In this document: in pieces, positions 7,041 to 13,757 of the stretch | How the letters are laid out: each line of letters begins with the position of its first letter | Position numbering within the stretch: position 1 is the first letter of the stretch | Assembly (NCBI GenBank): GCA_027081495.1 | Contig: JALWKJ010000110.1 | Location: 1 to 17,352, forward strand | Reading direction: 5' to 3' | Source of the DNA: Campylobacterales bacterium | GTDB taxonomy: Bacteria; Campylobacterota; Campylobacteria; Campylobacterales; QNZT01 | Length of the DNA stretch: 17,352 nucleotides | Made by a program: the position numbers and the translations under genes | The notes under the pieces: generated by a model | The model's database searches: none | Told to the model about the DNA's origin: nothing | Seen by the model: only the letters and a program-made list of their open reading frames with translations

Positions 7041-7862
7041 TTATTCTCCTGTCTCTTCTTTTTTTTCTTCTTTTTCGGCTTCTTCTTTCGCTTCTTTAAT
7101 CAAAGCCTCTTTCTCCTCGTCGGAGATATCGCCTGAAGGTGTCTTCTCCTGCGACTCTTCGAGATTTTCCTCTTCATCCTGCTCTCTTAAAGCTTTTCCT
7201 TCGTTTATGGCTTCCGCCATCTCTTTACAAAAAAGTTGTACCGATCTGATCGCATCGTCATTACCGGGAATAGGAAAATCGACCACATCCGGATCGCAGT
7301 TGGTATCTATCGGAGCGACTACGGGTATGTTGAGATTGTTCGCTTCTTTGACCGCGATTCTCTCTTTTACGGTATCGATTATAAAAATCATATCGGGCGC
7401 TTTTTTCATGTCTCTGATACCGCCGAGGTAGTTGAGAAGTTTTTGTTTTTTTCTTTGAAGCATAAGAGCCTCTTTTTTTGTCAGAAGATCCATTTGACCT
7501 TCTTCTTCCATCTTTTCAATAATCTCAAGTTTTTTAATAGATTTTTTGATTGTTTGGTAGTTTGTAAGCATACCTCCAAGCCATCTGTGATTTACATACG
7601 GCATACCGCAACTTTCGGCGAACTCTTTCACGGCGGAGCTTGCTTGTTTTTTTGTACCGACAAAAAGGATAGTTTTACCCTCGGCCGCCGCATCTCTAAC
7701 GATATTGTATGTATATCTGAAATATCTAAGCGTTTTTTGTAAATCGATTATATATATATTTTTTCTCTCTCCAAAGATATAAGGTTTCATCTTTGGATTC
7801 CATCTTCTTGTTTGGTGCCCAAAATGCACGCCGCACTCTAGTAAATCTTTCATTGTAACCAT
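7041..7862 (-). CDS. rpsB: Ribosomal protein S2
   Basis: Small-subunit ribosomal protein S2, 273 residues from the start chosen here. The N-terminus MVTMKDLLECGVHFGHQTRRWNP-type and the central NHRWLGGMLTN and ADP-like segments are diagnostic. The C-terminus carries a long Glu/Lys-rich tail of about 45 residues, as in related Campylobacterota. The frame extends to an upstream ATG at 7901, adding 13 residues. The ATG at 7862 is favoured because AAGGAG sits 7 bases before it and the family begins there. First gene of the rpsB–tsf–ABC–fliR unit. In other bacteria S2 represses its own operon through the leader, and the leader here has structure that could serve that purpose. Confidence 0.98.
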   Translation of the reverse strand: MVTMKDLLECGVHFGHQTRRWNPKMKPYIFGERKNIYIIDLQKTLRYFRYTYNIVRDAAAEGKTILFVGTKKQASSAVKEFAESCGMPYVNHRWLGGMLTNYQTIKKSIKKLEIIEKMEEEGQMDLLTKKEALMLQRKKQKLLNYLGGIRDMKKAPDMIFIIDTVKERIAVKEANNLNIPVVAPIDTNCDPDVVDFPIPGNDDAIRSVQLFCKEMAEAINEGKALREQDEEENLEESQEKTPSGDISDEEKEALIKEAKEEAEKEEKKEETGE

Positions 7863-7907
7863 GACAATGCTCCTTGTTTTAATTTTTGGTTTTGCCTCCA
7901 CACCCCT

Positions 7908-7917
7908 TAACGGTTAA
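7908..7917. repeat. 10-bp direct repeat, copy 1 (leader hairpin)
   Basis: TAACGGTTAA at 7908–7917 recurs exactly at 7989–7998, 81 bases away. This copy overlaps the rpsB leader hairpin. Confidence 0.55.
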
Positions 7918-7988
7918 AAACCGCAACCATTCAAAGGATTGATGTGTGTGAGATTAAAGCGCGGTATTTTACTCAAATAATGTTTAAA

Positions 7989-7998
7989 TAACGGTTAA
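7989..7998. repeat. 10-bp direct repeat, copy 2 (near the rpsB −35 position)
   Basis: Exact second copy of TAACGGTTAA. It is placed where the −35 of the predicted rpsB promoter should be, and about 55 bases before the start of the divergent HupE-like gene. It could be a binding site acting on both genes, or chance in A+T-rich DNA. Confidence 0.45.
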
Positions 7999-8052
7999 GC
8001 CGTATCGTTTGCGGTGAAGATTTATTTATATTGAATATGTTAATATTTAAAT

Positions 8053-9177
8053 ATGAAAATTATATCTATTTTTTTATTTATTCTTTTTTCCGGTACTATA
8101 TTGAACGCCGATTTATTAAAAGAGAATTTTATTACGATCGATTTAAACTCGACATCTCCTAAGGCGCTTATAGATTTTGAGTCCGACAATCTCGAAAAAT
8201 TTATAAAACTCGATGATAACGACAACGGTATAATTTCTTGGAAAGAGATAAAGGCTCATAAAGAGGAGATAGAGAAATTCGTTCTAAAACATATCGAGAT
8301 AAAAGTTGACAAGAAGTTATGTCAAAGCGCGGTCGATAGTTTTGAAGTTTATCGTCGAGTGCATCAGTCGTATATAAAGATTTATCTCTCTTTATCATGC
8401 GATATGCCCAAAAAGGCTCTCTTTTTGAAATATGATCTCTTTTTTGATGTCGATAAGGATCAAAAAGCTTTTGTAAAGATTTCGGATCAAAACATCTCTA
8501 CGCCGACGATATTGAGCAGTCGAAAGGTAGAAGTGAAACTAAAACTTCAAAAAGAGTCTGCGTGGAGTTCGTTTTTAAATTTCCTTATCGAGGGTATTTG
8601 GCATATTTGGATAGGTTTTGATCATATTCTCTTTTTGCTCATGCTTTTAATACCTTCCGTTTATATCTATAAAAATCATACTCTCTATCCTCGTCGAAAG
8701 TTTAAAGATGTACTTTTTGAGATACTAAAAGTCGTAACCGCGTTTAGTGTCGCGCACTCTATAACTTTAGCTCTTAGCGTTACAAAAACGGTAACTTTAA
8801 ACTCATCGTTTGTAGAGGTCGCCATCGCTCTTTCGGTACTTTTTACGGCCGTTAACAATCTCTATGCGTTTATAAAACATAAAACTTGGATCATGGCTTT
8901 TTTATTCGGTTTGATACACGGTTTCGGTTTTGCGAATGTTCTTCATGAACTTTTGGTAAAAAGCGGGGATTTTATAGCGATGCTTTTTGGTTTTAATCTC
9001 GGCGTAGAGATCGGGCAGATGGCGATAGTCGCCGCGGTTTTGCCGATTTTATATTTTTTCAGAAGAAGTCGTTATTATAAAATTTTTATTTTACACGGTT
9101 TTTCGGCGATAACCGCTTTAATTTCTATCTTATGGGCCGTTGAAAGGGCTTTTGGTTTTTCAATATTGCCGTTTTAG
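8053..9177 (+). CDS. HupE/UreJ-type membrane protein with an exported EF-hand domain
   Basis: 374 residues. A signal peptide (1–19) leads into a periplasmic domain (about 20–170) carrying a canonical EF-hand loop at 54–65 (Asp54, Asn56, Asn58, Gly59, Ile61, Glu65) and two Cys (90, 116) that could form a disulfide. The membrane half (about 175–374) has the HupE/UreJ_2 pattern: H184xxxGFDH191, AHS around His235, GLIHGFG with His289, and GVEIGQ at 317–322. These His/Asp residues resemble the metal-binding motifs of HupE/UreJ nickel permeases, so nickel or another divalent metal is a reasonable but unproven substrate. No hydrogenase or urease gene is nearby. No ribosome site precedes the ATG. It ends 3 bases from the convergent GH8 stop, with no terminator visible between. 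Confidence 0.82.
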   Translation: MKIISIFLFILFSGTILNADLLKENFITIDLNSTSPKALIDFESDNLEKFIKLDDNDNGIISWKEIKAHKEEIEKFVLKHIEIKVDKKLCQSAVDSFEVYRRVHQSYIKIYLSLSCDMPKKALFLKYDLFFDVDKDQKAFVKISDQNISTPTILSSRKVEVKLKLQKESAWSSFLNFLIEGIWHIWIGFDHILFLLMLLIPSVYIYKNHTLYPRRKFKDVLFEILKVVTAFSVAHSITLALSVTKTVTLNSSFVEVAIALSVLFTAVNNLYAFIKHKTWIMAFLFGLIHGFGFANVLHELLVKSGDFIAMLFGFNLGVEIGQMAIVAAVLPILYFFRRSRYYKIFILHGFSAITALISILWAVERAFGFSILPF

Positions 9178-9180
9178 CTT

Positions 9181-10380
9181 TTAGGGCAGCCAGTAATTGT
9201 TCGTTATAAGAAGAAGAGATAAAAGCGTAATGCTGTCTTCATAATAGTTTTCATGACGATCTTTTATAGTTTCGTATATCGAGTCTAAAAAAGCTTGATC
9301 CAAGATCGCTTTTGCGCCTACTCCAAACGGCGCGACAAATGCTATCGAAAAATAATCCCCTATAACCGATCCGTCGAGTCTATAGCCCGATTTTATATTT
9401 TCTGCGCTGTTTTTAGAGCTTTTTTTTATCCATGAAATCATCTTTTTTAGTATCTCTTTTGATTCTTGATCGTTGTTTAAAAGAGCGTAAGCTCCTATTC
9501 TAAGAGGAACTCTACAGGCGTTATAGTAGTAGCTGTTATCTTCGGTTTCCAAGAAACGGCGAGAAGTGGGCAGATACTTTTTTTTACTTTTATCGTAGCG
9601 AATAAAATCACTTACGAGTGAAGTTTTGTTTATTGGAAGATTTTGAATCTCTTTTAAAGCGTTTAGCGAAGCTTTTACGGCGTCAAGCCAGCGGTCGTTT
9701 TTCGTATAGTTATAAAACGCCAAAAAATGATCGGGCATAAAATCGGAACTTCTTGTCGTGTATTGATTATAAACTTTTGCATTTTGATCTACCCAATCTC
9801 CCAAAAGAGGTAAAGAGCTCTTTTCTCCTATCGTATATTTTAAAAGCGAATCTATAATCAAAAGAGCCTCTTTTTTATAGTTTATCTCGCCCCCGCTTCC
9901 CCACTGCTTATGAGCTAATAAAAGGGCGAACGCTATATCGGCGTCTCCATCAAAGGCGCTGTCGCTTTCACCCTTTTTTTCGGGGACTTTCCAAGTCATA
10001 AACTCTTTTTTAATCATGCTGGGATGAGCTTTTGCGTATCTAAAAAGAGCGTCAAATATCTTTTTTGCCTCTTTCTCTTCTCCCGCAAGGTAAGCCGTAA
10101 TCATCATGCCGTATCCTTGCGCCTCGGAAAAAGTTTTTGAGTGATCTTTTTTATCCGTAGCGATGCGATAAAACTCTTTTTCTTTAACTAAAAAATCCTT
10201 TTTCCATATTTTATAATACTCTCTCACATGATCGTCAAGCTCTTTTTGAGAGTATTTTGAAACTTTGATACTTCGGTTATAATCGGTATGCGAGGCAAAA
10301 GGTCTATTCTCCTTCGCATATACGCAGAGTGTAAAAAACGCTATAACGGCGACTATAAAAAGAGGCGTCGCTTTAACCAT
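9181..10380 (-). CDS. Exported glycoside hydrolase family 8 enzyme (BcsZ/PssZ-like)
   Basis: 399 residues with an N-terminal signal peptide (about 1–22), so periplasmic or secreted. The GH8 hallmarks are present: TFSEAQGYGMMI with the likely acid Glu86, and SAFDGDADIAFALLLAHKQW (141–160) matching the family signature with Asp144/146/148. A later SSDFMPDHF segment may supply the base. GH8 includes β-1,4-glucanases, xylanases and chitosanases, so it could cut a β-1,4-linked or partly deacetylated amino-sugar polymer. Its counterparts are BcsZ in cellulose operons and PssZ in the Listeria exopolysaccharide locus. It is last in the operon. Its ATG at 10380 lies inside the end of the deacetylase gene (8-bp overlap), so expression is coupled. 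It probably trims or releases the polymer made by the upstream genes. Confidence 0.9.
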   Translation of the reverse strand: MVKATPLFIVAVIAFFTLCVYAKENRPFASHTDYNRSIKVSKYSQKELDDHVREYYKIWKKDFLVKEKEFYRIATDKKDHSKTFSEAQGYGMMITAYLAGEEKEAKKIFDALFRYAKAHPSMIKKEFMTWKVPEKKGESDSAFDGDADIAFALLLAHKQWGSGGEINYKKEALLIIDSLLKYTIGEKSSLPLLGDWVDQNAKVYNQYTTRSSDFMPDHFLAFYNYTKNDRWLDAVKASLNALKEIQNLPINKTSLVSDFIRYDKSKKKYLPTSRRFLETEDNSYYYNACRVPLRIGAYALLNNDQESKEILKKMISWIKKSSKNSAENIKSGYRLDGSVIGDYFSIAFVAPFGVGAKAILDQAFLDSIYETIKDRHENYYEDSITLLSLLLITNNYWLP

Positions 10381-12241
10381 TTTGTTCTCTTAGAGTCAAA
10401 AAGATATTTATGACGCTCTTTGGCGATAGCGTGTCTATCGTAACCGTCGAGTTTTTATTACTTACTTTTACGGTTGCCTTTTCATCGTCAACTTCACCGG
10501 CGACGATTTTTTTGTTCGGATTTTTAAATAGCTTTATATGAAGATTTTTTACCGCGGTATCGTTATCGTTTTTTACGGTGATGACGAGTTGATTATCTAC
10601 TGTTTTTGAGCTTAGTTTTAATCTTTTATTTTGATAGATTCTTTTGAAAATCTCTCTTCCGTTTAGTGTGGTTAATTGGGGATGTTCTTTTAAATATTTA
10701 AAAAACTCTTCGACTATTTTTATATTTGTACTGTAAGCGAAAAGGTGAGTATGAATGCTTAATGTATAGATACCGTTTAATTTAGTTATGAAATGCGCTT
10801 CTTTTATCATTTGATTTACTATCTCTTTTTGTCCCCAGTCAAGATTTACGAGATAGCTGTAATCGTCGGTACCGTGTCTTGGAATATAAAGAAGGTTCGA
10901 CTCTTTTTTGTCGAATTTCGGGTACATATATTGTTGGTTTGCGCCGAGGATATAGGTAAAACCGCCTTTAGCCAAATGTTTTTTCATCAAATCGTTCAAC
11001 TCTTCTCTAGGGGGTCTAAATCCCTTTATCTTTTCGGGCGTAAATTTGTCTATTATTTTTTTTGAATTTTCTGTTTCATTTATGATGTAATCTTCGCTCT
11101 CTCCGACGATTTTTTTGTGAGTGGTGCTGTGTGAAGCGAACTCTACAAACGGATTTTTTGCTATATTTGCCATCATTTTTTCGTATTGGGGTTTATTTGC
11201 CAAAGACGCCACTATGAAAGCGGTAACGGGGATTTGATACTCTTTGGCAAGGTTTGCGAATTTTTGAAAGTTTTCAAATTTGTATTCGGTATCTTCCGAC
11301 ACGAAAACGACGCTTTTTTTGTCGATATAGGGATAGTTTTGTACTATAACATCGTTTGATAGAAAGTCGATTATACCCGCTATAATTTTTTTAAAATCTT
11401 CTCTGCTCTCATCTATGTCATAAAACGAGTAAGCCGGAAATGTCACATACGCCCATTTCCCTTTTCCGTAGTATCCATGCCAGCCCATACCGGCCTCTTT
11501 TGTTGAGAGATTTTTATTTTTATCTTTCGCTAGAGGGGGAGTAGCTTGAGTGTATCCGGTTATATACATATCCGCACTCAGATTTGAAGGCGAATCAAAT
11601 AGCGGTATTTTATCGTAGAGAATGATATTTAATAATTTGCCTTCTTTAAAATGGGTGGAAAAAGGAGAAAGAAGTTTTTGCGTCATATATGGAGCGTCGT
11701 CTCCTTTGAAAGAGACAAAGCCCAGCCGTTTGTTTAGTCTAAGTCCGGTTATTTCATGAATAAAACTATCGCCGACATACTTTCCGTTTTCATCGCTAAA
11801 TCCGGTTGTGAAGTTGAAAAAAAGCTTTCCTCCGTTTTTTATGAATGTTTTTATCCGTTTTTTATGATTAGCGCTTAACGCCAGTGCGTCTATAACAAAA
11901 AGCAGCGAATCGTTTTTTAAAGAGTCTAGTCTGTTTGCGGGTAAAATTTTGACATCATAGCCGATAGATGTGAGAAGATTTGAGAAAGTTTTGATCTTGT
12001 TTTTGTATTCATCGGTTGACGAGCCGTTTTTCGCATACAAAAGAGCCGAGGCTTTTGAGCTTAAAAGATAGATCGTTTTTGTTTGCGGTTTTGTAACTAT
12101 AAAGCCGTTGTTTTGAGGTTGCGGCAAATTGTTTTGAATTTTATACATTATGACCGCCATAAGGGCAAACAGTACGAGTATGGAGAGAATCAGTTTACTT
12201 CCGTATGTATCTTTTTGTCGAATATGCGCTATATTGTTCAT
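10373..12241 (-). CDS. Membrane-anchored polysaccharide deacetylase (CE4) with N-terminal Rossmann-like and C-terminal β domains
   Basis: 622 residues. One membrane helix (about 16–34) anchors a periplasmic body. Residues about 55–300 resemble a glutaminase-like/Rossmann domain (IYLLSSKAS…, FVIDALAL…, NGGKLFFNF) similar in placement to those of PelA-type proteins. A NodB/CE4 domain follows (about 308–535): motif 1 SEDTE (315–319), motif 2 HSTTH (371–375), motif 3 FRPPRE (408–413) and the late His motif IHTH (496–499). Motif 1 has Glu316 where the usual TFDDG has its first Asp; metal-ligand residues Asp317, His371 and His375 look intact. A β-sandwich-like tail (about 540–622) closes the protein. 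It should N-deacetylate the operon's polymer during export, as PgaB and PelA do. The ATG overlaps the preceding stop (ATGA). Confidence 0.88.
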   Translation of the reverse strand: MNNIAHIRQKDTYGSKLILSILVLFALMAVIMYKIQNNLPQPQNNGFIVTKPQTKTIYLLSSKASALLYAKNGSSTDEYKNKIKTFSNLLTSIGYDVKILPANRLDSLKNDSLLFVIDALALSANHKKRIKTFIKNGGKLFFNFTTGFSDENGKYVGDSFIHEITGLRLNKRLGFVSFKGDDAPYMTQKLLSPFSTHFKEGKLLNIILYDKIPLFDSPSNLSADMYITGYTQATPPLAKDKNKNLSTKEAGMGWHGYYGKGKWAYVTFPAYSFYDIDESREDFKKIIAGIIDFLSNDVIVQNYPYIDKKSVVFVSEDTEYKFENFQKFANLAKEYQIPVTAFIVASLANKPQYEKMMANIAKNPFVEFASHSTTHKKIVGESEDYIINETENSKKIIDKFTPEKIKGFRPPREELNDLMKKHLAKGGFTYILGANQQYMYPKFDKKESNLLYIPRHGTDDYSYLVNLDWGQKEIVNQMIKEAHFITKLNGIYTLSIHTHLFAYSTNIKIVEEFFKYLKEHPQLTTLNGREIFKRIYQNKRLKLSSKTVDNQLVITVKNDNDTAVKNLHIKLFKNPNKKIVAGEVDDEKATVKVSNKNSTVTIDTLSPKSVINIFLTLREQNG

Positions 12242-12450
12242 ATGACGATCTCCTTGAATTCGAAAAAGAGATATTTTTCTTTTGAATCAGATTCGTTTTT
12301 TTCATTTTCGCTGGTCATCTTTTGTTGTTTTTTCCGTTTTGTTTCTCGTATTTTATAGATAAAATATGCCACGATACCAAACACCATAGTCATAATGGTA
12401 ATAATCACGATAAGATATGCCATAACGGTCAAAAAATTGAGTTGTATCAA
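12238..12450 (-). CDS. Small single-span membrane protein, BcsF-like in size and topology
   Basis: 70 residues, no clear sequence family. One long hydrophobic helix (about 7–34) is followed by a strongly basic cluster (RETKRKKQQK), then a hydrophilic Glu/Ser/Asn tail ending in a hydrophobic patch (YLFFEFKEIVI). By the positive-inside rule the roughly 36-residue tail faces the cytoplasm. The TTG start overlaps the TGA of the synthase gene (TTGA), with AAGGG 6 bases upstream. Its own TGA overlaps the next ATG. Such exact coupling suggests it is part of the synthase complex. Two analogies fit: PgaD, the small c-di-GMP-linked partner of PgaC (but PgaD has two spans), and BcsF, the single-span protein that recruits BcsE. 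The presence of a BcsE-like gene favours the second. Confidence 0.75.
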   Translation of the reverse strand: MIQLNFLTVMAYLIVIITIMTMVFGIVAYFIYKIRETKRKKQQKMTSENEKNESDSKEKYLFFEFKEIVI

Positions 12451-13748
12451 ATTTTCCCTTTTCTCTCTAGTTTACCCCAGTTCATTTCTATACCGAAAAA
12501 CTCTTCCAAAGATGCCAAAACTTTAGCGACATTGATGATATTTATAAAAAATATACGATAATATATGCTATAAAGCACCAATTTCATTCGCTCTTTCGTT
12601 ACGCTTACGCAATAGATACTCGCCGATATATCCAAAATGGTAAATATAATCCACCAATACAAAAGCATCTCCCCAAAGCCGGACATTATGCTTATATATA
12701 TGATAAAGATATTTGCGAATATCGAAGCGATAGGCCAAAATATCGCTTCAAAAAGCATATACCAAAGCACCATGCTTAGTGAAAAATTTGAATACATCGC
12801 AAATAGCTTTATTTTATGTTTTAGTATAGATTGCAATATTCCCCGCGTCCATCTGTATCTTTGTTTGAGAAGATCCAAAAGGCTCTCGGGCGCTTCGGTG
12901 TAGGAGACGGCGTCTATCTCGTAATCTATTTTAAATCCGGCTTCAATCAGCCTAAGAGTTAAATCGCAATCTTCCGCATAAGTATCATCGGTATATTTTC
13001 CTATGGCTTTAACTGCCGATTTTCGAAACATTCCTATGGGGCCTGGAATTATATTTACCAATTTAAAAAAAGCTTGTCCGTTTCGAACCAGATTCAAACC
13101 TTGAATATATTCCAACGCTTGTAATTTTGTCCAGAGGTTTTCACCGTTTGTAACATATACCGAACCGGCTACCGCGGCGATTTTTGGATCTTGAAAATAT
13201 TTAACCATCAATTCAAGCGCGTCGGGCGAAATTTTTGAATCGGCATCGACTGCTAGAAAAAATTCTCCTTTTGCTTTTTCTATCCCGAAATTGAGCGCGT
13301 CGGCTTTTCCCGAGTTCGGTTTTGTATATGCTTTGAGTTTCACATTTCCGTTATTAAATTCCATATTTTTCGCAATGACGAAAGTATCGTCGCCGCTGCC
13401 GTCGTCTATAACTATGATCTCGTATTTGGGATAAGTTTGGTTTATCAAACTCTCTAAAGAGGCTTTTATAACTTTTTCTTCATTGTAACAGGGAACCAGT
13501 ATAGAGATTAGCGGTTTTTGGGAAGATGGGATGACTTGCAACTCTTTTTTTGCGTTTTTATAGAGGTTTAACATCGATAATAGCAGTAGTATAAAATATC
13601 TGCCTATTACCAAAAGTGAAAAAATAAGAATAAAAATCACTCCCAATTTTACATAGATACTCTCTTCTATCGGGAGATTTCGGAGTTGTTGCAGGCTAAA
13701 AATCGAGAGCGCCAACGCCATAGCAAACAGAATCAGGATTTTAAGCAT
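12447..13748 (-). CDS. Processive GT2 exopolysaccharide synthase (PgaC/IcaA-like)
   Basis: 433-residue inner-membrane glycosyltransferase that would polymerise a UDP-sugar, probably UDP-GlcNAc or similar, and pass the chain across the membrane. Two N-terminal spans (about 3–18 and 33–60) precede the GT-A domain with IDDGS (114–118), VDADS (DxD, 167–171), the general-base motif AEDCD (258–262) and QRYRW (QxxRW, 296–300). Several C-terminal spans follow. TEAPESLLDLLKQRYRWTRG is of the PgaC/IcaA/hyaluronan-synthase style rather than BcsA. No PilZ domain is present, so c-di-GMP control, if any, must come from a partner. The ATG at 13748 has TAGGA about 9 bases upstream, overlapping the stop of the preceding gene. 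The processive GT2 call is firm; the sugar is not known. Confidence 0.93.
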   Translation of the reverse strand: MLKILILFAMALALSIFSLQQLRNLPIEESIYVKLGVIFILIFSLLVIGRYFILLLLSMLNLYKNAKKELQVIPSSQKPLISILVPCYNEEKVIKASLESLINQTYPKYEIIVIDDGSGDDTFVIAKNMEFNNGNVKLKAYTKPNSGKADALNFGIEKAKGEFFLAVDADSKISPDALELMVKYFQDPKIAAVAGSVYVTNGENLWTKLQALEYIQGLNLVRNGQAFFKLVNIIPGPIGMFRKSAVKAIGKYTDDTYAEDCDLTLRLIEAGFKIDYEIDAVSYTEAPESLLDLLKQRYRWTRGILQSILKHKIKLFAMYSNFSLSMVLWYMLFEAIFWPIASIFANIFIIYISIMSGFGEMLLYWWIIFTILDISASIYCVSVTKERMKLVLYSIYYRIFFINIINVAKVLASLEEFFGIEMNWGKLERKGKI

Positions 13749-13757
13749 TTTTCGATC

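Larger units (their letters stand above)
7863..7998 (-). promoter_or_regulatory. rpsB promoter and structured 5' leader
   Basis: A TAAAAT box at 7971–7966 on the minus strand is the best −10, giving a leader of about 97 bases before the rpsB ATG. Within it lies a hairpin, CGGTT–TTT–AACCG (7923–7911). On either side, CACAC (from 7948–7944) can pair with GTGTG (7903–7899) to close a larger stem around it, just ahead of the AAGGAG ribosome site. This layout would suit S2 autoregulation. The −35 region falls over a copy of a 10-bp repeat. Confidence 0.45.

Noticed and set aside
6566..7742. Plus-strand frames opposite tsf and rpsB
   Set aside because: Antisense shadows of conserved ribosomal and translation genes, with no ribosome site or recognisable domain.
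7863..7901. ATG at 7901 as the start of rpsB
   Set aside because: The extra 13 residues are not part of S2, and the AAGGAG site is placed for the ATG at 7862.
12447..13748. GT2 as cellulose synthase BcsA, suggested by the BcsE-like, GH8 and TPR-porin neighbours
   Set aside because: There is no PilZ domain, the protein is far too short, and the motif context (TEAPESL…QRYRW) is of the PgaC/IcaA type.
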